A stretch of 64,000 bases of DNA from Rhizobiaceae bacterium (GCA_025698895.1 JAILWO010000003.1:496001-560000), one strand, 5' to 3'. Positions 27,080 to 36,232 are shown, numbered from the stretch's first letter. Notes: a model not told the origin generated them from the letters alone. Numbers and translations are program-made.

Positions 27080-28047
27080 CACAGATCGACCTTTCAGTCC
27101 CGTCGTCCAACTGGACGCTCGCAGATCAGGCGCAGCCGGCCTTTCGCCTCTTCGCGCACCTGTCCTTTTACAAGGCGCATCCTTATGTCTTCACCGAACA
27201 GTACGAGGCGCTGTTCGCGCTGTTCGCACCGATCCTCAAGGAGCGCTGCGACAAGATCATGATGTGGGACCGGCCTGGCGCCAACGCCAGGCGCGGCAAC
27301 AAGATCAAGCCCGATGACTGGCGGCCCTTCGAGCATATCAAGAGCATCCATTCCGATCCGTCCAACGGTATCTTCACCGGCTTCTACTTCGTCGACAAAT
27401 CCGACAAGGACATGAAAGGACGGGGCCTCTGTTCCTTCCGCTTCTTCGTGGGCAGCTCAATCCGGCTCGATGCCTGCATTCCGCTGGAGGATTGGCAGGC
27501 GGGGAGACTGGACGTCGAGGCGCTGGTGGCCGTGCTGCAGACGCTGCCCTATTTCAGCTTCTCGGCCGGCTACGGGCTCAGCCTGTCCGACCAGTTCGAC
27601 AATGCCGCCGCCTTTGATCTCGCGGAGATGCTGATACCGGTCGCCCACCGCTATCCGGCGCTCGACCTGCAGCATGCCGAGCAGCGCAATGCGGTTCCCA
27701 AGGACGAAGCCGACGCCAGCGCATTCTGGATCGGTGGCGTGAACTGGCTGACGGGGGTAGGCGAGCCGTTCGTGTCGGCGCTCGGCGGGGCTCCGGCGCT
27801 CGCCCGCGGCCTGCCGGCAGGGATCGATATGAATTCGGGCTCGAGCGGCGTCGTATTCCGCCTGGGCGAGCATCCGATCACCGGTGAGGCGGGGGTCGAC
27901 GACACGGCACTGCCGCTCTATCGGCAACTCGGCCAGCGGCTGCGCCCGATCGGGTATCCGGATGCCGACAGCCTGCGCAAATTCGTCTTCGGCAAGTTCA
28001 AGCAGGCCGAGAGCCTTGCCTGGATGCGCCGCTTCTACGACAGCTGA
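27076..28047 (+). CDS. DUF3396 type VI immunity family protein (orphan)
   Basis: A 323-residue DUF3396 protein. Members are cytoplasmic or periplasmic immunity proteins that neutralise type VI effectors. Typical stretches are WTLADQAQPAFRLFAHLSFY near the start, GIFTGFYFVDKSDK, FRFFVGSSIRLDACIPLEDW and the C-terminal GYPDADSLRKFVFGKF. It has no signal peptide. Its cognate toxin is not next to it: upstream lies the broken SDR copy and a short open tail, so it is probably a retained defence against a lost effector. Confidence 0.85.
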   Translation: MTQIDLSVPSSNWTLADQAQPAFRLFAHLSFYKAHPYVFTEQYEALFALFAPILKERCDKIMMWDRPGANARRGNKIKPDDWRPFEHIKSIHSDPSNGIFTGFYFVDKSDKDMKGRGLCSFRFFVGSSIRLDACIPLEDWQAGRLDVEALVAVLQTLPYFSFSAGYGLSLSDQFDNAAAFDLAEMLIPVAHRYPALDLQHAEQRNAVPKDEADASAFWIGGVNWLTGVGEPFVSALGGAPALARGLPAGIDMNSGSSGVVFRLGEHPITGEAGVDDTALPLYRQLGQRLRPIGYPDADSLRKFVFGKFKQAESLAWMRRFYDS

Positions 28048-28062
28048 TCCTCCGGAGGGGAC

Positions 28063-28887
28063 ATGGCCCGCAGCTTCTCCTACAGGCCCGGCGTCGCCCC
28101 GGCGGGCGGCAAGCAACCCCATATCCGCGTTAGCCTGAACTGGACCGGCGTCGAGCCGGCGAACCGGTCGACGCATCTGAATGAGATGGCGCGCCGTATC
28201 CCGCTCAACACGGTCGGGCCGACCGCGAAGGTGCTGGCGGCGATGGAAGGCGCTTCCTTCCAGGCGGAATCCGTGGTGGACGGCGAGGCGTTCGTGATCC
28301 CGTTGCCGCCGGAGGCCGTGAGCGAGCCGTGGCGGCTTGCGGTTCTCTTCAACGTCATCGACTTTTCGGTGGCGCAGGACGATCCGGACATCCAACTGCT
28401 CGAAAGCGTGGTGATCCATGCCGACGGAACTGCATCCAGCGTCGATCAGTGCTTCGCGGACCTGGCAGACCGGCTGGCGCGCACGCGCGAATGGCTCAAG
28501 CAGTTCCTGCCGGAGGACTTCTGGCTCGATGACTACGAGGAAGACAACTGGCCGGAAGAGGCGGATGAATACGCCTTCGACATCGAAATGTCGCTGGAGC
28601 GCGCACTCCCGTCTCCGGAAGCCGCGCGGCTTTCTTCTCTCCTGGCTCATGTCGAGGAGATGATCGCCTGGATGGCCTTTTCCCTGGATGGTTCCGCCCC
28701 CGACTGGCAGGAAGCCGGATCGATGCTTTATGGCGGCGAGGCCACGATAGAAGGCGGCACGATCCGAATCGCCGCCGAGCGGCCGCCCAGCGACATAAGC
28801 CTCGCGGTCGCGATGATTGCCCGCATTGCCGAGTATGCGTTTGGTGCTCCCGTTTCGCGGTGGACGATCGAAATCGCGCCGATGTAG
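28063..28887 (+). CDS. Unknown acidic protein of the effector island
   Basis: A 274-residue protein not assigned to a family. It begins 16 bases after the DUF3396 stop with a GGAGGGG ribosome site, so the two are co-transcribed. Visible features are a beta-rich first half (PHIRVSLNWTGVEP, FVIPLPPEAV), then an acidic stretch DYEEDNWPEEADEYAFD near 165-182 and a C-terminal alpha/beta part. Context suggests a second immunity or accessory protein of the displaced toxin; that is inference. Confidence 0.7.
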   Translation: MARSFSYRPGVAPAGGKQPHIRVSLNWTGVEPANRSTHLNEMARRIPLNTVGPTAKVLAAMEGASFQAESVVDGEAFVIPLPPEAVSEPWRLAVLFNVIDFSVAQDDPDIQLLESVVIHADGTASSVDQCFADLADRLARTREWLKQFLPEDFWLDDYEEDNWPEEADEYAFDIEMSLERALPSPEAARLSSLLAHVEEMIAWMAFSLDGSAPDWQEAGSMLYGGEATIEGGTIRIAAERPPSDISLAVAMIARIAEYAFGAPVSRWTIEIAPM

Positions 28888-28914
28888 CCTCCCCAAGGTC
28901 CGAAGGAGGCGGCC

Positions 28915-29784
28915 ATGACACTGAAAGACAAGACCCTCTTCATCTCCGGCGGCTCGCGCGGCATCGGGCTGGCGATCGCGCTCAGGGCCGCTCGCGACGG
29001 TGCCAACGTCACCATCGCGGCCAAGACGGACAAGCCGCATCCGAAGCTGCCCGGCACCATCCACACCGCCGCCGAGGAGATCGAGAAGGCCGGCGGCAGG
29101 GCGCTCGCCGTCCTTTGCGACATCCGCGAAGAAGCGCAGGTCGCCGAGGCGGTGAACCGGACGGTGGACGCCTTTGGCGGCATCGACATCTGCGTCAACA
29201 ATGCCAGCGCCATCCAGCTTACCGGCACGCTGGAAACCGACATGAAGCGCTTCGACCTGATGCACCAGGTCAATGCGCGCGGCACGTTCCTGGTCTCGAA
29301 ACTGTGCCTTCCGCACCTGAAGAAGGCCGAAAACCCGCATATCCTGTCCCTGTCGCCGCCGCTCGACATGAAGCCCAAATGGTTCAGGAACAACGTCGCC
29401 TATGCGATGGCCAAATACGGCATGTCGATGTGCACGCTCGGCATGGCGGCCGAGTTCGAAAAGGATGGCGTGGCCGTCAACTCGCTTTGGCCGCTGACGG
29501 CCATCGACACGGCGGCGGTGCGCAATCTGCTCGGCGGCCCCGCGGTCGCGGCCATGTGCCGCTCGCCCGAGATCATGGCCGACGCAGCGCATGCGATCCT
29601 CACACGGCCGTCGCGCGAGTGCACCGGCAATTTCTTCATCGACGAGGAAGTGCTGGGGGAGGCAGGCGTGACGGACTTCTCCGCCTATGCCGACGAGGGC
29701 ACGACCAGCCTCGCGGCGGACTTCTTCGTGCCGGACGAGGTCGTCGCGCGCACGAAAACAAGCCTTGCCAAGCCGTTCGGCTAG
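28915..29784 (+). CDS. SDR family oxidoreductase (HSDL2-like)
   Basis: A 289-residue short-chain dehydrogenase that uses NAD(P)(H). The cofactor loop is ISGGSRGIGLAIAL near residues 10-23, NNAS is near 95, and the catalytic Tyr/Lys are in YAMAK near 163-167. The C-terminal extension with ECTGNFFIDEEVL is characteristic of the hydroxysteroid dehydrogenase-like 2 group. A strong AAGGAGG site precedes the ATG. A broken copy of its first 70 codons lies 2 kb upstream. Its stop overlaps the convergent DUF294 gene within GCTAGC. Confidence 0.93.
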   Translation: MTLKDKTLFISGGSRGIGLAIALRAARDGANVTIAAKTDKPHPKLPGTIHTAAEEIEKAGGRALAVLCDIREEAQVAEAVNRTVDAFGGIDICVNNASAIQLTGTLETDMKRFDLMHQVNARGTFLVSKLCLPHLKKAENPHILSLSPPLDMKPKWFRNNVAYAMAKYGMSMCTLGMAAEFEKDGVAVNSLWPLTAIDTAAVRNLLGGPAVAAMCRSPEIMADAAHAILTRPSRECTGNFFIDEEVLGEAGVTDFSAYADEGTTSLAADFFVPDEVVARTKTSLAKPFG

Positions 29785-31904
29785 CCGAACATCAGGTCGC
29801 GGACCAGATCGGGCGCCATCCGGATGTGTTTGAGTGCCGCTTTCAGGGCCGATTGGTCGGCGCGGGACAGTTTCGCGACCTCGACCCGGTTTGAAACCGG
29901 AACACCTTCCTCGAGGTCGCGGCTTTGCTGGTCGAGCATGACCCGCATGACCAGTTCGTGTGCCTCCATGATCGCCGAAAGGTCACGAGCGGATCCGACG
30001 TCCAGGGCGATCAGGCCTTCGAGCCGGGGGCGCGTCGAGCGTTCCTCGATACCGTGGCGCAGCGCCAGAGTGCGCGCCATCGCCACGACCGGGAACAGGC
30101 CGTGCTTCTTGAGGTCGATACGCCCCTCGTCCGTCTTGAAGCCGCCGAGCAGGGTGAAGGGTGAGCCGGAGCCGCCGACCCTCTCGCCCAGCAGCTTGGC
30201 GAAGAGGGGTGATCCACGCGCCATCTCATGCGCCTTCGGCATCAGCTGTCGCGCCAGCGCCGGATCGCCGGCAACCGCGCGAAGATCGAAGAAGATGTCG
30301 ACGTTGAGCAGGTCCTCCGGCCGCGAGCGGGAAACCCAGTCGGCGACGCGCTCCAGCCAGGTTTGAAGCGAGCCGCGCCAGGCCGCGTTCTTTGCCATCA
30401 CGCCGCCCTTGCACAGGGGTATGCCGGCCGTGTCGAGCGTATCGGCGACGCGCCGGCCGAGCTCGGCGAACCACCGGTCTTCCGGACCGTCGGGATCGCC
30501 GGTCTCGAACAGGATCGCATTGTCCTGGTCGGCGGCCAGCAGGCTTTCGCCGCGCCCGCCCGACCCCAGCACGAGAAGCGTCCAGCCGCAGGGCGGTGTC
30601 CCCCAATCCTGCGCCGCCATCTCGGCCAAGGCGAGCTCGGCCGCCTTGCGCGTCATGATGCGCAATTCCTCGCTTATGATCTCGGCGATCATGCGTGCCT
30701 CCACGCCTTCGCCGATCAGAGAGGTGGCGACAGCGGGCAGCGTGGACCAGGCCGCGGCCATGTCGCCCGGATTGCCCGCGGCCTCGATCTCGTCGTCGAG
30801 CGTGATCGCCGCGCTGGCGCGCAGCCTCAGAAGGTCGCGCGCCGAGACGACGCCGACCAGCCGGCGATCCTCGTCACGAACGGCAAGGTGCCGGATGCCA
30901 AGACGATCCATGCGGCCGATCGCGCGGTAGACGAAGGCTTCGGCCCGGATGGAAGCCAGCGGTCGCGAAGCGATGGCGCCGAGTTCGATGTCGAAGGCCC
31001 GTTGGCCCTCGCGGGCGATCAATCGCATCATGTCGCGTTCGGTGACGATGCCGTATTCGCCGAGCGGTCGATCGGGTTCGCCGTGTTCGCAGACGAAGAC
31101 CGAGGAAATGCGCCGCTTCGTCATCTCGTCGATGGCGGTCTCGGCGCGTGTGGCGGCGGGCAGGATCACGGCGGGCGAGGACATGACCTCGCAAATGCGA
31201 TGACGGTAGGCGTAGGGATCGACGCCGCCCATGGCGCGACGGCCACCGTCGCCGGGACGCAACACGGGCTCTGACCAGCCGGCCTGGTGGCCGCTTTCCA
31301 GATGCGCGGTCAGGCCCAGCACCGCGCGTTCGGCCTCCCCCAGTGTGCGCACGCCCTTTTTCGACAGGAAGGGCAGCAGGCAGCAGAAGATTTCGGCCGC
31401 GGCAAACGCATCACCCGCGGCGCTGTGGCGGCCCTCGATCGCAATGCCGAGCCAGGCGCAGATCGTCTCGATCGACTGGTCGGGGAGGTTGGGATTGGCG
31501 ATCATCGACAGAAGCCGGACGCAAAGCGTGCGCGGCCTCGTCCAGGCCAGGCCGGCGCGCGCGGCTTCGCGTTCCATCACCGCCAGATCGAAACCGATCG
31601 AATAGCCGATCAGCACGCGACCGGCGCCGAGTTCGCGCAGGCTGGCCAGCGCGTCGGCAAAGCCCGGCTGGTCGGCGACATCCTCGTTGCCGATATGATG
31701 AATGGCGGTCGCCGAGGCGGGAATGGGCACGCCGGGATCAACCAGGGTCTGCCAGGCCGCTTCCTTTTGGGGCCTGCCGCGACGGACCGGGACGGCGCCG
31801 ATCTGGACAATCCGAGCGGTCGTGGTGTCTAGGCCGGTCGTTTCTGTGTCGATCGCCAGCGCGTCGAGCGCGCCGAGCGGCGTGGCGCCCGTTGCCGGCT
31901 TCAT
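29781..31904 (-). CDS. Exonuclease-CBS-DUF294 nucleotidyltransferase fusion
   Basis: A 707-residue three-part protein. Residues about 12-185 are a DEDDh 3'-5' exonuclease domain (AIDTETTGLD; GYSIGFDLAVMER; GRHSAAGDAFAAAEIF). Residues about 235-360 are a CBS pair for nucleotide sensing (MSSPAVILPAATRAETAIDEM and FVYRAIGRMDRLGIRHLAV). From about 390 on comes the DUF294 nucleotidyltransferase-like region, with LVLGSGGRGESLLAADQDNA near 458. The CBS-DUF294 part resembles PII-uridylyltransferase-like signalling proteins, while the exonuclease is an addition. It may process a nucleotide or nucleic acid in response to adenylate state. Stand-alone gene. Confidence 0.88.
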   Translation of the reverse strand: MKPATGATPLGALDALAIDTETTGLDTTTARIVQIGAVPVRRGRPQKEAAWQTLVDPGVPIPASATAIHHIGNEDVADQPGFADALASLRELGAGRVLIGYSIGFDLAVMEREAARAGLAWTRPRTLCVRLLSMIANPNLPDQSIETICAWLGIAIEGRHSAAGDAFAAAEIFCCLLPFLSKKGVRTLGEAERAVLGLTAHLESGHQAGWSEPVLRPGDGGRRAMGGVDPYAYRHRICEVMSSPAVILPAATRAETAIDEMTKRRISSVFVCEHGEPDRPLGEYGIVTERDMMRLIAREGQRAFDIELGAIASRPLASIRAEAFVYRAIGRMDRLGIRHLAVRDEDRRLVGVVSARDLLRLRASAAITLDDEIEAAGNPGDMAAAWSTLPAVATSLIGEGVEARMIAEIISEELRIMTRKAAELALAEMAAQDWGTPPCGWTLLVLGSGGRGESLLAADQDNAILFETGDPDGPEDRWFAELGRRVADTLDTAGIPLCKGGVMAKNAAWRGSLQTWLERVADWVSRSRPEDLLNVDIFFDLRAVAGDPALARQLMPKAHEMARGSPLFAKLLGERVGGSGSPFTLLGGFKTDEGRIDLKKHGLFPVVAMARTLALRHGIEERSTRPRLEGLIALDVGSARDLSAIMEAHELVMRVMLDQQSRDLEEGVPVSNRVEVAKLSRADQSALKAALKHIRMAPDLVRDLMFG

Positions 31905-31990
31905 GGCCGATCTCCTCCCCCACCTCTTCGCTCGCCACGCTAACGCGATCGCGGGCCCGCGGCGATGCGAAAAAGGAAGGATCGCGCAAC

Positions 31991-32024
31991 GAAAAGGCCC
32001 GGCCGGTGGGATGGCGGCCGGGCC
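31991..32024 (-). terminator. Rho-independent terminator of the OmpA gene
   Basis: On the minus strand a 10-bp perfect stem (32024-32015 with 32005-31996) and nine-base loop are followed by TTTTC. It lies 45 bases after the OmpA stop. Confidence 0.75.
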
Positions 32025-32068
32025 AAGCCTGTCCCGGAAGCATGCCGGGAGGGGGCAGGGAAGTTCGA

Positions 32069-34036
32069 TCAGTTGGCGCTGGCGACCGGGGCCACCAGAG
32101 GCGTGATACGGCGGATCGCGACGCGACGGTTCTCGCGTTCGGGCTCTTCCGTGTTCACCTTCAGGTACTGTTCGCCATAGCCCTGCGTGGCCAGGTTCTC
32201 CGGCGGAATGTCGAAGACATTGGTCAGGGCCTGCGCGATCGCCTCGGCGCGCCTGTCCGACAGGGCCAGGTTGGCCATGTCCGACCCGACGGCGTCGGTA
32301 TGACCTTCGATCAGGAAAGTCTCGGCCGGATTTTCCTCCAGCATACGCGCCATGGCGCTGGCGACCGCATCGAGCTTGCCGATCTCGCTTTCGGAGACTT
32401 CTGCCGAACCGAACTCGAAATTGATCACATCCAGGTCGACGCGGCGCACCGTGTCGCGAATGCGGGCCGAACGCTTTACCTCGTCGACCGAATAGAGGCG
32501 CTCCACGCGCTCGACCGGCGGCTGGTCGAAGAATGTGTAGTAGACATCCGGATCCTGCACCGTTTCGGCGTCCAGAATGTATTCCTCGACCGGGATCGTC
32601 AGCCTCAGCGGCGGCAGGTCGCGGCCCGGATCACGCCACTCGTCGACCCGGTCCCAGCTCTGTTCGGGGACATAGTACAGCACGTATTCGCGGTTGTCGG
32701 GCGTGATGCGCGATCGCCTGATGACGTCGCCGTAACGGTTGCGGATCGTGATGACCTGCACGCCGTTCTCGCGGATTATGACCTCGCGGGTGCGGCCGCG
32801 CGGCAGTTCCTCGTAATACACCTCGCGCGCGCCGCGGGCGATGCGGGGCGCGTCCGGGCTTTCCACGAAAATCTGGTTGTTGAACTGGATGATCGTGCGA
32901 TTGTCCTGGAATTCGCGCACCACTTCCGTGCCTTCGCGCTCGCGGCGATTCTCGCGGAAACGCTCACGAACCTCCTCGACGCTTACGTCAATGCGCTCAC
33001 CTTCCTCGGCGATGGAGGATTCGATCGTTTCGCGCTCGACGGGCACGGCCTGAGCCTCGGCGTCGCTGCTGGGCGGCGGGGCGGACTCGGCCTCCTCGGG
33101 AGCCGGTTCCTCGCCTTCGACCGGTTGCTCTTCGCCCTCGGCCGGCTGCTGCTCGGCCTGGTCATCGGCGGCCTCGCCGTCTTCGACCGGCTGCTCCTTC
33201 TGGCTGTCGAGAACAGGGGCCTGCTCGCCGGCTTCCCCGGTCTGCTCATCGGCTTCGCCGGCGGGCTGTTGCTCGGCCTCGTCGTCCGGCTCCACCGCCT
33301 CGGCGGGGCCTTCAGTCTCGGCAGGCTCCTCGGCCTGGACGGGTTCTTCCGCTTCGGCCGGCTGCTCGGCTTCCACCGGCTCTTCAGCCTCCGCAGGCTC
33401 TTGAGCCTCGGCAGGCTCTTCAGCCGGTGCCGGAGCTTCTTCCGCTGGCTGCTCGGCTTGCGCCGGAGCTTCCTCGGCCGGCTGCTCAGCCTGTGCCGGA
33501 GCTTCCTCGGCCGGTTGTTCAGCCTGTGCCGGGGACTCCTCGGCCGGCTGCTCGGCTTGTGCCGGAGGTTCCTCCGCCGGCTCCTCAGCCTGCGCGGGAG
33601 GCTCCTCGGCCGGCTGCTCAGCCTGTGCCGGCGGCTCCTCTGCGGACTGTTCAGCCTGTGCGGGAGGTTCTTCTGGCGGCTGTTCGGCTTGCGCCGGAGG
33701 TTGCTCAGCGGGCTCCTCAGCCTGTGCGGGCGGCTCCTCGGCCGGTTGTTCAGCCTGTGCCGGCGGCTCCTCGGCCTGCGCCGGAGGCTCTTCGGCCGGC
33801 TGCTCGGCTTGCGCCGGAGGTTCCTCTGCCGGCTGTTCGGCCTGTGCCGGGGCTTCCTCCTCCGGCGGCAGTTCTTCCTCGTCCTCAGCCTGTTCTGCCT
33901 GGGCAAGGATCAGGGGCTGGCGGAGGTCGGGTTTGAGATCGGGCATGGTGCCCGCTTGGGCGGGAGTGCCAAGCGGCACGGTCATCAGCAGGCCAAGCGC
34001 GGTGCCGGCCAGGATCAAATGCTGTCGCTTCCTCAC
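32069..34036 (-). CDS. OmpA family outer-membrane protein with long Pro/Ala/Glu/Gln repeat
   Basis: A 655-residue secreted protein. The signal peptide ends near PAQAG at residue 29. Residues about 63-212 are some 13-14 copies of an 11-residue unit, PAQAEQPAEEP, continuing into a looser acidic Glu/Ala/Pro-rich stretch to about 310. A middle domain of unknown type follows (IIQFNNQIFVES; REVYYEELPRGRTREVI). The C-terminal OmpA domain at about 535-640 binds peptidoglycan (FLIEGHTDAVGSDMANLALS and RRAEAIAQAL). The start is a GTG with a GGAGAAGG site. The repeat would form a long rod across the periplasm or outside the cell. Confidence 0.88.
   Translation of the reverse strand: MRKRQHLILAGTALGLLMTVPLGTPAQAGTMPDLKPDLRQPLILAQAEQAEDEEELPPEEEAPAQAEQPAEEPPAQAEQPAEEPPAQAEEPPAQAEQPAEEPPAQAEEPAEQPPAQAEQPPEEPPAQAEQSAEEPPAQAEQPAEEPPAQAEEPAEEPPAQAEQPAEESPAQAEQPAEEAPAQAEQPAEEAPAQAEQPAEEAPAPAEEPAEAQEPAEAEEPVEAEQPAEAEEPVQAEEPAETEGPAEAVEPDDEAEQQPAGEADEQTGEAGEQAPVLDSQKEQPVEDGEAADDQAEQQPAEGEEQPVEGEEPAPEEAESAPPPSSDAEAQAVPVERETIESSIAEEGERIDVSVEEVRERFRENRREREGTEVVREFQDNRTIIQFNNQIFVESPDAPRIARGAREVYYEELPRGRTREVIIRENGVQVITIRNRYGDVIRRSRITPDNREYVLYYVPEQSWDRVDEWRDPGRDLPPLRLTIPVEEYILDAETVQDPDVYYTFFDQPPVERVERLYSVDEVKRSARIRDTVRRVDLDVINFEFGSAEVSESEIGKLDAVASAMARMLEENPAETFLIEGHTDAVGSDMANLALSDRRAEAIAQALTNVFDIPPENLATQGYGEQYLKVNTEEPERENRRVAIRRITPLVAPVASAN
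33401..33850. repeat. In-frame tandem 33-base repeat in the OmpA gene
   Basis: About 13-14 units of 33 bases coding the 11-residue PAQAEQPAEEP motif, with one short unit of 7 residues. Units differ at synonymous sites and a few residues (AEEP, AEES, AEEA), so the array has expanded in steps and is not a CRISPR. Copy number probably varies between strains. Confidence 0.85.
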
Positions 34037-34194
34037 GACCTTCTCCTGTCGTTTGATACGGGTCCCGTCGGGGCTTAAAACCCCGGCGGAGCGACATGGT
34101 TCCGATTCTGCTGCGCTGCGTCGCCCCGTCGCGGGCGTCAGCGCCGCGTCCGGCCGCGCTTGACGGGTGTGGCCAGGTTCGCCACATCGGGGCG

Positions 34195-34641
34195 ATGGTA
34201 CAGCCGTTCTGGAAGACGAAGTCGCTCGAGGAAATGTCGAAAGCCGAGTGGGAATCGCTCTGCGACGGCTGTGGAAAGTGCTGCCTGGCGAAGCTGGAGG
34301 ACGAGGACAGCGGCGATATCCACTGGACGAGCGTGGCCTGCCGTCTCTTCGACGCGGGATTGTGCCGCTGCCGCGACTACGAGAACCGCCGCAGCAAGGT
34401 GGTGGACTGCGTCGTGCTAACGCCGGAAAAGGTGCGCGCGATCAAATGGTTGCCGGATAGTTGCGCCTATCGGCTGATCGCTCAGGGCAAGGATCTGGCG
34501 GACTGGCATCCGCTGGTATCCGGCGACCCTGAAAGTGTGCACCGCGCCGGCATCTCCATGCGTGGTCGCGTCACCGCGCTTGAAACCGACATGGCGCGCG
34601 ACGAAGACTATTTCGACCACATGCTGGACGCGCAGCCTTGA
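34195..34641 (+). CDS. YcgN family cysteine-cluster protein
   Basis: A 148-residue UPF0260/YcgN protein. The motif [20 protein letters not shown] near residues 22-41 and [17 protein letters not shown] near 50-66 hold the conserved cysteines, likely metal ligands. The function is unknown. The start at 34195 matches the family opening ([19 protein letters not shown]). It is divergent from the OmpA gene and 37 bases before the NTF2-like gene. Confidence 0.92.
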   Translation: MVQPFWKTKSLEEMSKAEWESLCDGCGKCCLAKLEDEDSGDIHWTSVACRLFDAGLCRCRDYENRRSKVVDCVVLTPEKVRAIKWLPDSCAYRLIAQGKDLADWHPLVSGDPESVHRAGISMRGRVTALETDMARDEDYFDHMLDAQP

Positions 34642-34678
34642 ACGGCCCGATCCGGTCCACGGCCCTGGGAGACCGCGA

Positions 34679-35095
34679 ATGAGCGAAACGACGACGCTGG
34701 CGCTGGTGAAGCGATATTTGGACGCCTTCAACGCGGCCGACACCGAAACCATGCTGGCTTGCCTCTCGGACGACGTGGTCCACGATATCAACCAGGGCGG
34801 CCGCGAGATTGGCAAGGACAAGTTCCGCTGGTTTCTGGGCATGATGGCGCGCCACTACGAGGAGCAACTCTCCGACATCGCGATCATGGTCGCCGAGGGC
34901 GGCGGGCGCGCGGCAGCCGAGTTCACCGTGCGCGGCACCTATCTGTCCACCGCCGAGGGACTGCCGGAAGCGAGCGGGCAGCGCTATTCGCTGCCGGCCG
35001 GCATCTTCTTCGAGATCGATGACGGCCGGATTTCGCGCGTGACCACCTACTACAATCTCCAGGACTGGATCGCGCAGGTCCGCCAGAAGGCATGA
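34679..35095 (+). CDS. NTF2-like/ketosteroid-isomerase-related protein
   Basis: A 138-residue SnoaL/NTF2-like fold protein with the family pattern LVKRYLDAFNAADTETMLAC then CLSDDVVHDINQGG. Proteins of this group include isomerases and hydrolases, but most are uncharacterised. It overlaps the following GNAT gene by ATGA (35092-35095), so the two are coupled. Confidence 0.85.
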   Translation: MSETTTLALVKRYLDAFNAADTETMLACLSDDVVHDINQGGREIGKDKFRWFLGMMARHYEEQLSDIAIMVAEGGGRAAAEFTVRGTYLSTAEGLPEASGQRYSLPAGIFFEIDDGRISRVTTYYNLQDWIAQVRQKA

Positions 35096-35697
35096 TCGCT
35101 GTCAGAAGGCTTTCGAGCGCCGAGATCCGCCGGTACCGCGACGATCTGGCCGCGTTGCGCATCGAGGTCTTCCGCGACTGGCCCTATCTTTACGACGGCG
35201 ATCTCGACTATGAGCGCCGCTATCTCGAGACTTATCTGCAGGCGTCCGGAGCGGTCGTGATCGGTGCCTTCGACGGCGCCAATCTCGTCGGCGCGGCGAC
35301 CGCCGCGCCGCTGGTCGAACACGAAGAGGCCTTCGCCGCACCGCTCGCGGCGGCAGGTTTCGATCCTGGTTCGATCTTCTATTTCGGAGAGTCGGTTCTG
35401 CGAGCGCGGTATCGAGGGCAGGGGATCGGCGTCGCCTTCTTCGAGCAACGCGAGCGCGCGGCACGCGAGGCCGGCTACGCGACCTGCCTGTTTTCGGCCG
35501 TTGTCAGGCCGACGGATCATTCCGCCCGGCCGAAAGATCACGTTCCGCTGGACGGGTTCTGGACGAAGCGCGGCTACAGCCGCCTTGAAGGGGCGACCAC
35601 GCGCTATGCCTGGCGCGACGTCGGCGACACCGTGGAGACCGACAAGCCGATGGAATACTGGATCAGGCATCTGCCGGAGATCGGGCGACATTGCTGA
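35092..35697 (+). CDS. GNAT family N-acetyltransferase
   Basis: A 201-residue acetyltransferase. The acetyl-CoA loop is RARYRGQGIGVAFFEQRE near residues 103-120, preceded by the FGESVLRA strand. The long N-terminal part with FRDWPYLYDGDLDYERRYL is seen in a group of uncharacterised GNATs. It is translationally coupled to the NTF2-like protein, which suggests that the two act on the same small molecule. Confidence 0.88.
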   Translation: MIAVRRLSSAEIRRYRDDLAALRIEVFRDWPYLYDGDLDYERRYLETYLQASGAVVIGAFDGANLVGAATAAPLVEHEEAFAAPLAAAGFDPGSIFYFGESVLRARYRGQGIGVAFFEQRERAAREAGYATCLFSAVVRPTDHSARPKDHVPLDGFWTKRGYSRLEGATTRYAWRDVGDTVETDKPMEYWIRHLPEIGRHC

Positions 35698-35820
35698 ACC
35701 CCATATGAACGGGCGGTTCGCGGCCCGTTCAGCGACCCGGTGCGACAGTCACGACATCGTTCAGGCGATTGTGGATTTTCGCAACGGGCGGCCGCGCCGC
35801 CCTTCAAGGAGAGCAGTCTC

Positions 35821-36183
35821 ATGTTCAGCAAGGTCAAGGCAGCAGCCCTTTCCGCCCTCATCGCGCTTGGCGGCATCGCCGCCGTTCCCGCCACCGCCCA
35901 GGCCGACGGCTTCTTTTTCGGTGTCGGACCGAGTGGCGGCGTCCATGTCGGCGTCCATTCGGGGCCTCGCCGCCATTACGGCTCAATGCCGCGTCGTCAT
36001 TACGGCCGGCCGTATGCGCGAATCTGCACGCCGCGCGCGGCGGTCGCCAAGGCCGCGAGCATGGGCGTGCGCCATGCCCGGGTTCGCAGCGTCAACTACC
36101 ACGTGATCCGGGTTCGCGGCCACGACTGGCGCGGACCAGTCCTGATGCGCTTCGCGCGGGCGCCGGGCTGCCCGCTGGTCTGA
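35821..36183 (+). CDS. Small secreted protein, rhizobial type
   Basis: A 120-residue protein with a signal peptide (MFSKVKAAALSALIALGGI, cleavage near AQA-DG at residue 27). The mature part begins GFFFGVGPSGGVHVGVHSGP and is rich in His, Tyr, Arg and Gly (RRHYGSMPRRHYGRPYARI). A C-terminal region with two cysteines follows. No enzyme motif is seen. Proteins like it are common in Rhizobiales and probably periplasmic. Confidence 0.78.
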   Translation: MFSKVKAAALSALIALGGIAAVPATAQADGFFFGVGPSGGVHVGVHSGPRRHYGSMPRRHYGRPYARICTPRAAVAKAASMGVRHARVRSVNYHVIRVRGHDWRGPVLMRFARAPGCPLV

Positions 36184-36203
36184 CGACCACGGACTATGAA
36201 TCG

Positions 36204-36232
36204 CGGGGCGGGCTTACAGGCCCGCCCCGTTT
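36204..36232 (+). terminator. Terminator hairpin after the secreted-protein gene
   Basis: 10-bp perfect stem (36204-36213 with 36220-36229), loop TTACAG, then TTTCA. It lies between convergent genes and may serve both. Confidence 0.65.

Noticed and set aside
27457-29592. 711-codon minus-strand frame over the effector island
   Set aside because: Antisense to DUF3396, the unknown gene and the SDR gene, with no recognisable domain.
33401-33850. CRISPR-like tandem repeat
   Set aside because: Units are directly adjacent, 33 bases, in frame and coding; there are no spacers and no cas genes.
31343-34078. Very long plus-strand open frame (911 codons)
   Set aside because: It is antisense to the OmpA and DUF294 genes. 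The Leu/Gly/Arg repeats are the reverse strand of the PAQAEQPAEEP array, and no family or ribosome site is seen.
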